Positions 9,158 to 20,767 of a stretch of 64,000 bases of DNA are shown piece by piece. The position numbers were made by a program, and so were the translations under genes. Source of the stretch: an uncultured Acinetobacter sp. (GTDB lineage: Bacteria; Pseudomonadota; Gammaproteobacteria; Pseudomonadales; Moraxellaceae); assembly GCF_947624825.1 (NCBI RefSeq), contig NZ_CANQLZ010000002.1, positions 1-64,000 of the forward strand, in the 5' to 3' direction. The notes under the pieces are model-generated. The model was given only the letters and a program-made list of their open reading frames with translations. It ran no database searches and was not told the DNA's origin. Every line of letters starts with the position of its first letter. Position 1 is the stretch's first letter.

Positions 9158-11365
9158 TTAAGCAGGTTGAGTCGCTGCTTGCTCAAAACCTTCGCCTGCA
9201 ATGATACCGCCATCTTTACGGGTAATGACCACCGTTGCAGAACGTGGACGTGTACCACGACCACCACTTAAATTAAGCGCTGCTGGGTGGTTGCTTGGCC
9301 ATGTACCGCCTGGGTGCTGTACGTTCACAAAGATTGCTTTGTAATCAGGTGTCATGGTCACACCCGTAATTTCACAACCACTTGGACCAGTTAAGAAACG
9401 ACGTAGTTTTGAGTCATCTAAAACTGCACCAGTCGGTGTTAATCGTGTCGCATCACCTGATTTGGCTTCAGCAATTTTACCATCGCCCACTTGACCTGGT
9501 AATGCTGCCAACATCATACAGTTGGTTTCATCGGTATAAGCGCCATCATCGGTTTGAATCCAAAGAATACCGCGTGGGTCAAACCACATACCATCTGGGC
9601 TTGAGAAGTCGTTGGCATCAGTTAAACCTGAAAGGTTAACATTCTCAAGCGAGTCAGCTTCGGCACCAAATAAGAAGATGTCCCACACAAAGTCTAATGC
9701 AGTTGTCGTGTCGCCATTTTCACGTAAACGGATAATATGACCGTTGATATTACCGCGTAATGAAGTTGAACCACTGTCGTTGTCGAAGTAGTTACGTGGG
9801 TTAGCTGCATCAGTGTCATAGTTACGACCACGATTACTATTGTTGGTTAATGTAACGTATACTTCACCATTTTTTGGATTGACTGCGACCCATTCAGGGC
9901 GATCCATTTTGGTCGCGCCAACAGCATCACCTGCCAAACGTGTATTAATAAGCACATCCGCTTGGTCAGCAAAGCGATATTTATCGTAATTGGCAATTAA
10001 TGGGTTATTGATTGAAAGCTCAATCCATTCACCAGTTGCGCTTTGCGTTGCTTCATTAAAGTCAAATTTCGCCACATAAAGCTTACCGTGGTCCATATAT
10101 TTGTCACCAGCAGCATAGCCGCCGTTAACATCTTTAGGATTCCACTGAGTGTCTGAAACAAATTTGTAGATGTACTCGCCTGTTGAGTCATCACCCATAT
10201 AAAATGCAAGGTTTTGACCGCTAATAGCACGGCTAGCACGGCAATCTTCGTGGGCAAAACGACCAAGCGCAGTACGTTTTACAGGACGCTCAGAGGTTGC
10301 AAATGGATCAATTTCAACAATCCAACCAAAGGTGTTGGTTGAGTTACGGAAATCTTCTTCAGCCGTTAAATCCACTTCTTTACGTGTTAACCAACGGTCG
10401 TATTGGTATTCTGTGTCTGCAACGCGGTTTTCAACCGTATGCCATGCATAATTGCTCTTAGTTGGAATCTTATAACGGCTTAAAGATAACAATTCAGCGT
10501 CAGTACGGTCTGCATCTTCACGTGAGAAGTATTGGTTGAAGTTTTCTTCTGTGGTCAGGTAAGTGCCCCAAGGCGTATAACCATTACCACAGTTGTTAAT
10601 CGTACCTAATGAAAACAGACCTTCAGGGCTTGTTGCTGTTTTAACTAAATCATTACCCTTAACTGGACCTGCAAAATTAATTGGCGTTGCAGCAGTAATA
10701 CGACGGTTAAACGGTGAATTACGGTTAATTTCCACCACTTGTGTGGTTGGATTTTTCACAATATGTACAATAGATACGCCATGTGCGTTGATTTCACGGA
10801 TTACATCATCTTCGCCACGGATTGGTTGACCTACCGTATTATTTGCAGGATGTATTAAACGTGCATTGCTGATGTATTCATGGTTCATCACCAATAAACC
10901 TTCAGTCGATTCATTGGCATCATAGCGCTCGTTTTTCATACCAAAGAAAGTCATGCCATCATGGCATTCGCCCGAACGTTTGGTAAATGACGCGCCCGAT
11001 GGAACATTGTTGTCGTCCCATTCTGCTAAGTTTGGTGCAATTGGGTCGCCCATTGCGTAAAGCACACGCGCTTCATAGCCTTCAGGTACGCTAAATGCAT
11101 TTAAAGTGTTTTTATCTACAGCTTTAAACTGTAATGATGATGGTAGTTTACTTTCATCAAAAACAGAATCATCAACAATTGATGCTGAATCATTGTCATC
11201 ACTACAGCCTGTTAATGTTGTTGCTAAAGTGATGGCAACAGCACCACCTGCAGTTTTAGTAATGAGTTCACGGCGACTGATCTTTTTATTAAACAGATCT
11301 AAAAATTCAGCATTTCCTGAAGTATTGCTGTCGTAATCATCATTAAAAGGCATTTGTTCAGACAT
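9158..11365 (-). CDS. PhoX-family (DUF839) phosphatase, Tat signal, possible Tat lipoprotein
   Basis: ISRRELITKTAGGAVAITLATTLTGC twin-arginine signal plus lipobox-like LTGC; DUF839 motifs. Confidence 0.88.
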   Translation of the reverse strand: MSEQMPFNDDYDSNTSGNAEFLDLFNKKISRRELITKTAGGAVAITLATTLTGCSDDNDSASIVDDSVFDESKLPSSLQFKAVDKNTLNAFSVPEGYEARVLYAMGDPIAPNLAEWDDNNVPSGASFTKRSGECHDGMTFFGMKNERYDANESTEGLLVMNHEYISNARLIHPANNTVGQPIRGEDDVIREINAHGVSIVHIVKNPTTQVVEINRNSPFNRRITAATPINFAGPVKGNDLVKTATSPEGLFSLGTINNCGNGYTPWGTYLTTEENFNQYFSREDADRTDAELLSLSRYKIPTKSNYAWHTVENRVADTEYQYDRWLTRKEVDLTAEEDFRNSTNTFGWIVEIDPFATSERPVKRTALGRFAHEDCRASRAISGQNLAFYMGDDSTGEYIYKFVSDTQWNPKDVNGGYAAGDKYMDHGKLYVAKFDFNEATQSATGEWIELSINNPLIANYDKYRFADQADVLINTRLAGDAVGATKMDRPEWVAVNPKNGEVYVTLTNNSNRGRNYDTDAANPRNYFDNDSGSTSLRGNINGHIIRLRENGDTTTALDFVWDIFLFGAEADSLENVNLSGLTDANDFSSPDGMWFDPRGILWIQTDDGAYTDETNCMMLAALPGQVGDGKIAEAKSGDATRLTPTGAVLDDSKLRRFLTGPSGCEITGVTMTPDYKAIFVNVQHPGGTWPSNHPAALNLSGGRGTRPRSATVVITRKDGGIIAGEGFEQAATQPA

Positions 11366-11517
11366 ATTATTTTCCTAGCGATTAAGTGCGTCGGTATTTG
11401 AATGGTTGAGCACCACATTAAAGTGCGAATATGACAAAATATTGAAGGGTTTATTGCAATCTGATGAAATAAAAAAAGAGCAGATAAAACTGCTCTTTAA
11501 TTTATTAAATTTTTGTT

Positions 11518-12270
11518 TTAATTACGTTTTTCTAATATTTTTCCGGCCAGTAAACCCAACTCAAACAACATCCACATTGGAATGGCAAGCATAATCATAG
11601 AGAGGGCATCAGGTGGTGTTGCAAACATCGCCACAAAAAAACAACCCACAATAATAAAGCGTCGATTGGCTGCCAATTGTTCGGTGGTGACTACACCAAT
11701 TAAAATTAAAATTAAGGTGACAATTGGAATTTCAAAGGTTAAGCCAAAGACTAAAAATAGCTTTAAACAGAAACTCAAGTAGCTATTAATATCGGTCATA
11801 GGTGCGACTGTTTCGGGCGCCACACTCATAAAAAAATGCAAGATTGAAGGCAGTGCTACAAAATAAGCAAAGGCAATACCACTATAAAACAGCACAATAC
11901 TACTGACCAACAAAGGCAACGCTAAGCGCTTTTCTTTAGCATAAAGTGCTGGGCGTACAAAGTCCCATAACTGATAAATGATAAATGGCATAGCAAGCAT
12001 CAGTGCTACAAAGAAATTGAGCTTGAATGGTGCCATAAAGGTAGCCGTCACATCGGTTGCAATCATTGATGATGTGGTGGGCATTTGCGCACGCAGTGGC
12101 TCAGACATGAGTTGATACGTTTCATTAGCAAAGGGCAATAAGCAAAAAAACAATACCAACAACAGACCCACAATTTTAAATAAATGCCGACGTAGCACAA
12201 TTAAGTGTTTAGTAATCGGCATTTCTTGAAGTTGTTCAGCATCTTTAAGTGGCTGTGAGTGTGTGTTCAT
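11518..12270 (-). CDS. tatC: Sec-independent protein translocase TatC
   Basis: HLIVLRRHLFK...FVRPALYAKEK; multi-TM. Confidence 0.96.
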   Translation of the reverse strand: MNTHSQPLKDAEQLQEMPITKHLIVLRRHLFKIVGLLLVLFFCLLPFANETYQLMSEPLRAQMPTTSSMIATDVTATFMAPFKLNFFVALMLAMPFIIYQLWDFVRPALYAKEKRLALPLLVSSIVLFYSGIAFAYFVALPSILHFFMSVAPETVAPMTDINSYLSFCLKLFLVFGLTFEIPIVTLILILIGVVTTEQLAANRRFIIVGCFFVAMFATPPDALSMIMLAIPMWMLFELGLLAGKILEKRN

Positions 12271-12671
12271 ACGGCCACCTTGTAGACAGGGCTAGCGAGC
12301 TTTTTAGTTTGCAGCGGTACAGCGAGTATTGGTTTTTCGTAAGGTACATAAGCGGTAGCTGGTGACTGTTTTTCTAGCACAGCGACTTCAGGCTCAATAA
12401 GATTGACCTTTTGTTGTTCAAGCGTCTGCATTTGTATCTGCATTTTCGCTTCAAGTTCCTGAATTTTTTTCATCTCTTGCTGCATTTGTTCACGCAGCTC
12501 AGATAAACGTAACTCACGATCAATATCGTTTTGTACATTACTGATTAAACGTTTAATTTTGGCGTAAGTTTTACCAGCAAAACGCGCAGCTTGCGGTAAT
12601 TTATCTGGCCCGAGCACCAATAATGCAATGATGCCGAATAGCAGCAACTCCGCCATTCCAATATTGAGCAT
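12267..12671 (-). CDS. tatB: Sec-independent protein translocase TatB
   Basis: MLNIGMAELLLFGIIALLVLGPDKLPQAARFAGK. Confidence 0.94.
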   Translation of the reverse strand: MLNIGMAELLLFGIIALLVLGPDKLPQAARFAGKTYAKIKRLISNVQNDIDRELRLSELREQMQQEMKKIQELEAKMQIQMQTLEQQKVNLIEPEVAVLEKQSPATAYVPYEKPILAVPLQTKKLASPVYKVAV

Positions 12672-12686
12672 GACAAGACATCCAAA

Positions 12687-12905
12687 TTAATTTTTATGAA
12701 TAGAATCTAAATTTTGGGCGCTATGTTCTAAGGTGCGTGGTTCGCTAAGTTGAGTTTGAGTTTTCTCATCTTCACGAATTGATTTTTTAAAATCTTTGAC
12801 AGCACCACCCACATCTTTACCGAGGTTTTTAAGTTTTGATGTGCCAAACAATAACAACACCACAATCGCAAAAATAAGGACATGCCAAATTGATAAACCA
12901 GCCAT
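12687..12905 (-). CDS. tatA: Sec-independent protein translocase TatA
   Basis: [37 protein letters not shown]. Confidence 0.95.
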   Translation of the reverse strand: MAGLSIWHVLIFAIVVLLLFGTSKLKNLGKDVGGAVKDFKKSIREDEKTQTQLSEPRTLEHSAQNLDSIHKN

Positions 12906-13102
12906 CTTTTTTCTCTTCGTTTGTAATGTTGCCTATATCAACAGTTCTATATGACAAGGTGGTGACGTTTATATTGCAGTTTTGAGTCAGGGCATAAGCC
13001 TGTGCAGGTTAATGGTGTTCAATACACAAATAAAAAAATAAGCTTAAAATTGTTATTAAGAAAAGAAATTAGGCTGCACTCTGAATAGCACAGCCTAAAA
13101 TA

Positions 13103-13738
13103 TTAGCGTAGCGATTCGCGTAATAATTGCATGGCTTGACCACGATGGCTGATTTTATTTTTGTCTATTTTGGATAAATCGGCACTTGAGCAGCCAAGTT
13201 CAGGCAACCAAAAGAGCGGATCATAGCCAAAACCATTGTCACCACGAGCTTGTTCTAAAATTTCGCCATGCCAAAGCCCTTGGAAAATTTTAGGTAATGG
13301 ATCATCAGCATGTTCAACCAAAGCTAAAACACAAACAAACATACCTTGAATAGGCTGATTGGGTTGGCGTAAGGGCACAAGATCGGCTAAAAGCTTGGTA
13401 TTGTTGGCTGTATCATCGCCGTGTGCGCCTGCATAGCGTGCTGAGTAAATGCCCGGTGCACCGCCTAATATCGGTACACATAGCCCTGAGTCATCAGCAA
13501 TAGCAGGTTTGCCTGAAATACGTGCCGCATGACGCGCCTTAATAATGGCATTTTCGACAAAACTTAAACCATCTTCAATCGCATCTTCAATATTAAGCTG
13601 ACCTTGTGGCACCACTTCTACAGGCAAGTTGAGTTGGTGAAACATATTTTCAAACTCAGCAATTTTGCCTTTATTGTTACTGGCTAAAACCAAAGTGCTT
13701 TGTGATAGCCATGCATTGTTAGACATAAAGTTACTCAT
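13103..13738 (-). CDS. rdgB: RdgB/HAM1 XTP/dITP pyrophosphatase
   Basis: [14 protein letters not shown]...[10 protein letters not shown]...[11 protein letters not shown]. Confidence 0.96.
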   Translation of the reverse strand: MSNFMSNNAWLSQSTLVLASNNKGKIAEFENMFHQLNLPVEVVPQGQLNIEDAIEDGLSFVENAIIKARHAARISGKPAIADDSGLCVPILGGAPGIYSARYAGAHGDDTANNTKLLADLVPLRQPNQPIQGMFVCVLALVEHADDPLPKIFQGLWHGEILEQARGDNGFGYDPLFWLPELGCSSADLSKIDKNKISHRGQAMQLLRESLR

Positions 13739-13809
13739 AGAATTTAGATTTTTCCTAGTGTAACTGATTTTATCTCAGCAATAAAAAAGCACCCGAAGGT
13801 GCTTGTGTT

Positions 13810-14397
13810 TTATAAACCCTGAATCCATTGATCAGCACGATCGCGTGCTTGACGAATTTGCTCTTGGGTTAAGTTAGCAGCAAGTGCTGTCTTTTTACCT
13901 TCTGAGAGGCTAATGACTTTATTATCAAGCATACCGTCACGGGTTGAGAGTTCATACCACTGATAAGCCCCAACAAAGTTACGCTTTTTTTCATCTAACA
14001 GGGCTAAATTAAAACTGGCACGGTTATCGCCGCGGCTTGCAGCTTTTTCTAAATACTGACGACCTAAAGCTTCATTTCTTGAGGTACCTTGACCATCAAT
14101 CAACATACGTCCTACATTAAGTTGCGCTGATGCTAAACCTTGATCTGCAGCAAGTTTGTACCAACTAAAGGCTTGTTTTACATCTTGCTTTACATCTTTG
14201 CCATATTCATATTTAGTGCCTAAATAAAACTGTGCACCAGCTTGACCTGATTTGGCAGCTTGGCTTAAGTTTTGAATATCCATGACTGAATAACGTGCAG
14301 CTTGATTGGAAATTGAGTTATTTGGTGCAACATAGTCAGCTTGTACTTGCAGACTAAATAATCCTAAAAATAAACCACTAATTAATATTTTTTTCAT
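13810..14397 (-). CDS. Sel1-repeat secreted protein
   Basis: Signal peptide; AQFYLGTKYEYGKDVKQD...ASAQLNVGRMLIDG repeats. Confidence 0.85.
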   Translation of the reverse strand: MKKILISGLFLGLFSLQVQADYVAPNNSISNQAARYSVMDIQNLSQAAKSGQAGAQFYLGTKYEYGKDVKQDVKQAFSWYKLAADQGLASAQLNVGRMLIDGQGTSRNEALGRQYLEKAASRGDNRASFNLALLDEKKRNFVGAYQWYELSTRDGMLDNKVISLSEGKKTALAANLTQEQIRQARDRADQWIQGL

Positions 14398-14987
14398 AGA
14401 GCGCTCACCCGATAAATTGCGACTTCACCAAACAAGTTTGGGATATGTTTACTGAGTAAACTACCTTGTTGATCCCCATTTACGGCGAGTCGATTGATAA
14501 TTCGAATATTATTTTCTTCACACAACGCTTCAAAGTCACGGAAGGTACATAAGTGAATGTTTGGTGTGTTGTACCACATGTATGGCAGTGCATCAGAAAC
14601 CGGCATTTTCCCTTTTAAGGCCAAGAAAGAACGGGTCTTCCAATGGGCAAAGTTGGGAAAGGTAATAATGGCTTGTTTACCTACCCGTACCATGTCACGC
14701 AATAAAACATCTGGTGCATCTACTGCTTGCAAAGCCTGTGCCATGACCACGTAATCAAAAGATTGATCTGCAAACCGACTTAAACCAAGATTTAAATCTT
14801 GCTGAATAATATTTAAGCCACGACTGATGGCAATTGCAATCTTTTCTTGATCAATTTCGAGACCATAAGCGCGGATATTGTGTTTTTTGCTCATATGCTC
14901 GAGTAATTCACCTTCACCACAACCTAAATCTAAAACGCGTGAGCCGGGTTTAATCCACTTTTCGGCAAGCTGTTGATCAATACGCAT
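14394..14987 (-). CDS. metW: methionine biosynthesis protein MetW
   Basis: VLDLGCGEGELL; directly coupled to metX. Confidence 0.93.
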   Translation of the reverse strand: MRIDQQLAEKWIKPGSRVLDLGCGEGELLEHMSKKHNIRAYGLEIDQEKIAIAISRGLNIIQQDLNLGLSRFADQSFDYVVMAQALQAVDAPDVLLRDMVRVGKQAIITFPNFAHWKTRSFLALKGKMPVSDALPYMWYNTPNIHLCTFRDFEALCEENNIRIINRLAVNGDQQGSLLSKHIPNLFGEVAIYRVSAL

Positions 14988-16144
14988 TACACGCTCTCCT
15001 TGGTTGCTTGAAGATGTTCTTTACCACCTAAAAACGCCCGTAATGATTTGACGTACAAAGGAATTGGGAACAAGAATGAGTCGTGACCTTGTTCGGCATC
15101 AATATCTAAATAGCTCACCGGTTTGTTATTGCAAATTAAAGCATCAACAATTTCTTGTGAACGTGCAGGAGTAAAGCGCCAATCGGTGGTAAACGAGACC
15201 AACAAAAACTGACATTTTGGTTCAGCCATGGCTTTGACTAAAGATTGCTCATATTCACGCGCAGGATCAAAGTAATCTAAGGCTTTGGTCATAATTAAAT
15301 AGGTATTGGCATCAAAATTACGGCTAAATTGCTCGCCTTGATAGCGTAAATAACTTTCGACTTGGAATTCCACATCAAAACCATACATAAATTTGCCCGA
15401 CTTTAAGTCACGGCCAAATTTTTGTTTCATGGCTTCTTCAGACAAATAGGTAATATGACCAACCATACGCGCTAAAATTAAGCCACGTTTTGGGTAACTA
15501 TCATTTTCTAAATAGCGCCCATCATAAAAGTCAGGGTCAGATAAAATCGACTGACGTGCCACTTCGTTAAAGGCAATATTTTGTGCCGATAGTTTTGGCG
15601 CACTGGCAATAATCACGCATTTTTGCAGACGATCTGGGTAATCCACGCTCCATTGTAGCGCCTGCATGCCACCTAAAGAGCCGCCAATAATCGCGTACCA
15701 CTGAGCAATACCTAAGCGGTCAGAAAGCATGGCTTGAGTTTTCACCCAATCACGTACTGTGACCAATGGAAAATCAGGGCCATAAGGGCGATTGTCATTT
15801 TCAGGGTTGGGGGATGTAGGCCCAGTTGAGCCATGACAGCCACCAATATTATTAAGCGCCACCACAAAGAATTCATTGGTATCAATGGCTTTATTGGGCC
15901 CAATACAAGCATCCCACCAGCCCGGCTTTTTGTCATCTTCGTGATGATAACCCGCTGCATGGTGATGCCCAGATAAGGCATGACAGATCAAAATAGCATT
16001 CGATTGATCGGCATTGAGTGTGCCATAGGTTTCGACCATTAAATCAAAACGCGGCAATACTCGACCACATTCAAGCTCTAACGGCTCGTCAAAAGAGAAC
16101 TTTTGTGGAATCACAAGACCCACGGAGTCAGCTGGGAAAGACAC
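14987..16144 (-). CDS. metX: homoserine O-acyltransferase
   Basis: [15 protein letters not shown]...[12 protein letters not shown]. Confidence 0.96.
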   Translation of the reverse strand: MSFPADSVGLVIPQKFSFDEPLELECGRVLPRFDLMVETYGTLNADQSNAILICHALSGHHHAAGYHHEDDKKPGWWDACIGPNKAIDTNEFFVVALNNIGGCHGSTGPTSPNPENDNRPYGPDFPLVTVRDWVKTQAMLSDRLGIAQWYAIIGGSLGGMQALQWSVDYPDRLQKCVIIASAPKLSAQNIAFNEVARQSILSDPDFYDGRYLENDSYPKRGLILARMVGHITYLSEEAMKQKFGRDLKSGKFMYGFDVEFQVESYLRYQGEQFSRNFDANTYLIMTKALDYFDPAREYEQSLVKAMAEPKCQFLLVSFTTDWRFTPARSQEIVDALICNNKPVSYLDIDAEQGHDSFLFPIPLYVKSLRAFLGGKEHLQATKESV

Positions 16145-16233
16145 GGGAATAATTCGCCTTAAATCTTTGGAGTAAACGTAGAAAAGGATACCACCGAGGG
16201 TATCCTTGTATAAAGTGCTTTGTTATTGTGCTT

Positions 16234-17931
16234 TTAAACCGCAGCAGCAATCACTTGATCAGTGCTTAACACACCTTGTTCAATCAAACGATTGGTACAA
16301 GCAATAATCGCTTCAATTGATGAAGTGACAATATTGTCATGCACACCTGCACCAAAAGCAGATTTACCCGTACCTTGTACTTGTAATTCAACCAATGCTA
16401 AAGCTTTGGCATCTGCACCTGCACTAATACTGCGCTCTTCGTAGTTTAAAACATCAATTGGCAATTGAAGAGCATTTAAAATGGCAGAGATTGGACCATT
16501 GCCTTCACCACGAATTTGCTGCGTTTGACCATTAACCTCAATATCAAGCTCAATGACTTGTTTGCCATTTTCATCATGCAAACGGTAATTCTTGGCTGAA
16601 TAATGCGCATCTTTAGTCGCCACATAGGTCTTTTGAAATAAATTCCAAATCTGTTGCGCGCTGACTTCAATGCCTTCGTCATCAGCAACTTGTTGCACCA
16701 CTTGCGAGAATTCAATTTGCAAACGACGTGGCAAGGTCACGTTGTAATTGGCTTCTAACAAGTATGCAATACCGCCTTTACCCGATTGAGAGTTGACACG
16801 AATCACCGCATCATAGTCACGACCTAAATCTTTCGGGTCGATTGGCAAATAAGGCATATCCCAAATTTCTTCATTCTTTTGTAACTCAAAGCCTTTTTTA
16901 ATGGCATCTTGGTGTGAGCCAGAAAATGCAGTAAAGACTAAATCGCCCGCATACGGATGACGAGGGTGTACAGGTAATCCAGTACATTCTTCAACGGTTG
17001 CAATAATTTCATTGATATTGGAAAAATCAAGCTTTGGCGCTACACCTTGGGTATACATGTTTAAAGCAATGGCTGCAACATCCACGTTACCGGTACGCTC
17101 GCCATTACCAAACACACAACCTTCTACACGGTCAGCACCTGCCATAATGGCAAGTTCAGACGCTGCAATACCACAGCCACGGTCGTTATGACAATGTACC
17201 GAAATAATCACGCCATCACGACGTTGTAAATTACGATGCATCCATTCAACTTGGTCGGCATATACGTTTGGACCTGATACTTCCACAGTTGCTGGTAAGT
17301 TTAAGATCACTTTATTTTCAGGGCTTGCTCCCCAAATTTCAGTCACTGCATCACACACGTCTTTGGCAACTTCTAATTCAGTTGCAGAAAAACATTCCGG
17401 TGAATATTGGAAGATAAACTCAGTTTCAGGCTGTTTGGCTGCATATTCTTTGACTTTAGTTGCAGCATTAATGGCTAGATTTTTTGCACCGGCAATATCT
17501 ACATTCAATACTTTTTGACGGAAGGTCGGTGAGTTTGAGTTATAAATATGCACAATGGCACGTTTAGCACCCTGTAATGCTTCAAAAGTGCGTTGAATCA
17601 AATGGTCACGCGCTTGTACCAACACTTCAATATACACGTCATCTGGAATATGACCTTCTTCAATTAATTTACGTGTGAAGTCAAAGTCAATTTGTGATGC
17701 CGAGGGAAAGCCAATCTCAATATGTTTAAAGCCAATTTTCACCAACATTTGGAACATTTTAAATTTCTTTTCAATGTCCATTGGCTCAAAGATCGCTTGG
17801 TTGCCGTCACGTAAGTCGGTGCTCATCCAAATTGGCGCTTGTGTAATTTCGTTATTTGGCCATTGACGGTCAGGTAGATCAACACGTTGATACATGCGAC
17901 GGTATTTTTTACTTGGATCAGCCAACATCAT
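16234..17931 (-). CDS. leuA: 2-isopropylmalate synthase
   Basis: [28 protein letters not shown]; full length. Confidence 0.97.
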   Translation of the reverse strand: MMLADPSKKYRRMYQRVDLPDRQWPNNEITQAPIWMSTDLRDGNQAIFEPMDIEKKFKMFQMLVKIGFKHIEIGFPSASQIDFDFTRKLIEEGHIPDDVYIEVLVQARDHLIQRTFEALQGAKRAIVHIYNSNSPTFRQKVLNVDIAGAKNLAINAATKVKEYAAKQPETEFIFQYSPECFSATELEVAKDVCDAVTEIWGASPENKVILNLPATVEVSGPNVYADQVEWMHRNLQRRDGVIISVHCHNDRGCGIAASELAIMAGADRVEGCVFGNGERTGNVDVAAIALNMYTQGVAPKLDFSNINEIIATVEECTGLPVHPRHPYAGDLVFTAFSGSHQDAIKKGFELQKNEEIWDMPYLPIDPKDLGRDYDAVIRVNSQSGKGGIAYLLEANYNVTLPRRLQIEFSQVVQQVADDEGIEVSAQQIWNLFQKTYVATKDAHYSAKNYRLHDENGKQVIELDIEVNGQTQQIRGEGNGPISAILNALQLPIDVLNYEERSISAGADAKALALVELQVQGTGKSAFGAGVHDNIVTSSIEAIIACTNRLIEQGVLSTDQVIAAAV

Positions 17932-18016
17932 GAGATAACTCCTCGTACAAGTTCCATTACGCTGCTTAAAATGTAATGGGCTTTAGAATATAGATTGTGT
18001 CTATTGGTCTTGGTTA

Positions 18017-18075
18017 CAAGTGCAAGGCTTAACCTGTCAAGTAAAGTATTGAGTTGACTTTACTTGGGGCACTTG
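18017..18075. promoter_or_regulatory. nested inverted repeats upstream of leuA
   Basis: Outer CAAGTGC/GCACTTG enclosing inner CAAGTAAAG/CTTTACTTG. Confidence 0.5.
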
Positions 18076-18384
18076 CCTTTTTTATGCCTTATAAATCTAT
18101 AACTTAAAGTTTAATCGAGTTAAACCGAAAAGTTTTTGCTTTTTCTATGGATTTTAGTCTTATGTTAAAAAAGATTTTCTTATATAAGACTTAATTTGGA
18201 AAATATTTTCATGATCTTGTTTAAATAATGATTAATTTTTGCAAGATCATCAAAAAAACCATTTTTATTTCAGTATTGAGTTTTTGTTCGTAGTCAATCA
18301 AGCATCAACAGTGGTGGCTGTATTATACCTATAATCTTGGGTTAATTTGTCATAGATACTGCTTATATGTAAAGCATATAAAAA

Positions 18385-18413
18385 AACCTGATCGAAATCA
18401 GGTTTTTTTAAGT
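18385..18413 (-). terminator. Rho-independent terminator of TonB receptor gene
   Basis: aaaaaaaCCTGATcgaaATCAGGttttttt. Confidence 0.8.
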
Positions 18414-18422
18414 CAGTTAAAA

Positions 18423-20546
18423 TTAGAAGTCATAAGACACAGACAACCAATAGTTACGACCCGCTAAATATGTACCTGAGGTGCTACGACCTGTTGATAG
18501 ATATTTATAACCCACCACACCATTTGAGGTTTTATTTTCAGTAAAGTCTTTATCTAATAGGTTGTTGATTGCCATATTAAAACGTAATTGATCATTGACT
18601 GAATAACTTGAACCTAGATTAAATAAGTTGTAGCCAGCAAATTTGTTGCCATACAGTTTATAGACTTCTAGGTTGTCGCCTGCAGTTGGAGTGCTGGTAA
18701 AGCGCGTGCGGCTTGACTTATATTCATGCTGTAACCAAATATCCATAGCAGGATTAACATGCCAAGTAGATGTTAAATTAAAAGCATCTCTTGGATTGTT
18801 GTTGTAGTACAACCCTTCATTGTTGCCATCGGTAATTTCACTTTTTGTGTAAGTGTATGCAGCTTTAAGATCCCACTCTGGCAAAATTGTATACTGTAAT
18901 GCCGCTTCTGCACCATAAACTTTGGCTTCATTGGCGTTCATGTCTTGTGAGCATTCTTCTACAGGGCAAGTGGATTGACCTGAAATGTCAGTGTTGACAA
19001 TTGCATCTTCAATTTGGTTATAAAATGCAGTGGCCGAGAAGTTGAGTTGATCGGTTGGTTGTAAGTTAAAACCAAGCTCATAGTTGGTTGACTTTTCAGG
19101 TTTCAGGTTTGGGTTACCAAACACATAAGTTTCCCCCTGACCACTCATGTCAATCAAACCATTTTCGAGCGCTTTGGCTGATGGTGCTTTGTAGCCTGTG
19201 GTGATACCGCCTTTTACAGTTAATATGTCATTGGTATTCCAAACTAAATAAGCACGTGGACTAAAGTGACCACCAAAGCCTGCATGATCTTCATAACGAC
19301 CACCAAAAGTGAGGCTGAGAGTATCTAATAGACGCCATTCATCTTCAGCATAGATTGACCATGAATCTTTATCAAAGCTGTCTTTATTGGTGATGTGTTG
19401 GGCAATATTGTCTTCAATTTCTTGCTTTTTAAACTCAAAACCACCGGTCACTTTATGATTGGCAATTTGTGAAACAATTTGGCTGTCTAAGACTAAATCT
19501 GTGCTTTTAAGGACACGCTTGCTACCAATAAGCGGATCGGTACTGCCTACAGGAAAGGCCTCTGTTGGTAAAGTACGTCCTTGAGTTTGTGTTTGTGAAT
19601 GGCTTAAGTAGGTTTTCCAACGTCCAAAGTCATAGTCACCTTCATGACCTACGGCAATTTGGTCACGCGAGAATTCAAGTTCATCGGCATAACCGTTTGC
19701 TTTTTTTGCTGTATCTTGACTGCCTAAACGGTTGTCAGAGTTATCGTAATTTTGTACCGACTGGAAACCATCGACCCAAAGTGAGTTTTGGTTGTCTATT
19801 TTATAGGTGAGTTTGGCACCGACATCATAGTTTTCGGCGCTGGTTGGGCGTGGATCGCGTGCAGTACCTTTGCCAATACGCTCAGATTCACCACGATCGT
19901 AGTAGCTACCACGCAGTTGTACCCCTAATTTATCGTCAATTAATGGACCATTGAGTAAAAAGCTAGTTTTCCAAGAATCAGCTTCAGCTCCGCTGTCCAT
20001 GACATTACCACTTACGGTAATGTTACCATTCCATGTGTCAGATACTTTTTTAGTGATGATGTTAATGACACCACCCATTGCATCTGAACCATAAAGGGTA
20101 GACATTGGACCACGAATCACTTCAATACGTTCAATCGCCGATAACGGTGGCATAAAGCTGGTTGCAGCTTCTGAAAAACCATTAGGCATAATGGCATCAC
20201 TTGCTGTGGTTTGGCGACGTCCATCAATTAAAATCAGGGTATCAGCAGCATCCATACCACGAATGCTGACATTTAAACCACCGGTCTTACCCACGCCATT
20301 TCTAACATCAATTCCCGGAACATCAGCCAAGAGATCAGCAATGCTGGTCGCATTTTTCTTTTCAATATCTTCTTGAGTGATGACACTAATAGAAGCAGGG
20401 GCATTTTTAATATCTTGTTCAAAACCTGCTGCTGACACCACAATGGTAGACAGTTGATGTGGAGCATCTGCGGTATTGGCAAAAGCAGTACCTGAGGCAA
20501 CTGCCAACACGGCAAGAGTGAGTGGTTTTAATGTAAATTGACTCAT
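18423..20546 (-). CDS. TonB-dependent siderophore/colicin-type receptor
   Basis: Signal peptide, plug domain (TIVVSAAGFEQ...IERIEVIRGPMSTLYGSDAMGGVINIITKK), C-terminal YWLSVSYDF. Confidence 0.94.
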   Translation of the reverse strand: MSQFTLKPLTLAVLAVASGTAFANTADAPHQLSTIVVSAAGFEQDIKNAPASISVITQEDIEKKNATSIADLLADVPGIDVRNGVGKTGGLNVSIRGMDAADTLILIDGRRQTTASDAIMPNGFSEAATSFMPPLSAIERIEVIRGPMSTLYGSDAMGGVINIITKKVSDTWNGNITVSGNVMDSGAEADSWKTSFLLNGPLIDDKLGVQLRGSYYDRGESERIGKGTARDPRPTSAENYDVGAKLTYKIDNQNSLWVDGFQSVQNYDNSDNRLGSQDTAKKANGYADELEFSRDQIAVGHEGDYDFGRWKTYLSHSQTQTQGRTLPTEAFPVGSTDPLIGSKRVLKSTDLVLDSQIVSQIANHKVTGGFEFKKQEIEDNIAQHITNKDSFDKDSWSIYAEDEWRLLDTLSLTFGGRYEDHAGFGGHFSPRAYLVWNTNDILTVKGGITTGYKAPSAKALENGLIDMSGQGETYVFGNPNLKPEKSTNYELGFNLQPTDQLNFSATAFYNQIEDAIVNTDISGQSTCPVEECSQDMNANEAKVYGAEAALQYTILPEWDLKAAYTYTKSEITDGNNEGLYYNNNPRDAFNLTSTWHVNPAMDIWLQHEYKSSRTRFTSTPTAGDNLEVYKLYGNKFAGYNLFNLGSSYSVNDQLRFNMAINNLLDKDFTENKTSNGVVGYKYLSTGRSTSGTYLAGRNYWLSVSYDF

Positions 20547-20767
20547 ATGAAATTCCAAACATGGACAGCCTAACAGCGTTATGTGGAATAATAATGATTA
20601 AAGTTCTCAACTACAATCTGATTTTGAGTTTAAAAAAACGATCGTGAGTGATTTTTTTGAGTTATGAATCTGAATTTTATCTATTTTATACTTAACAATC
20701 CTTTGAAATGATTTGCAATATTTGTATCTAGCCCTCTAAGTTGAGGGCTAGGTTTTTTATTTAAGTT

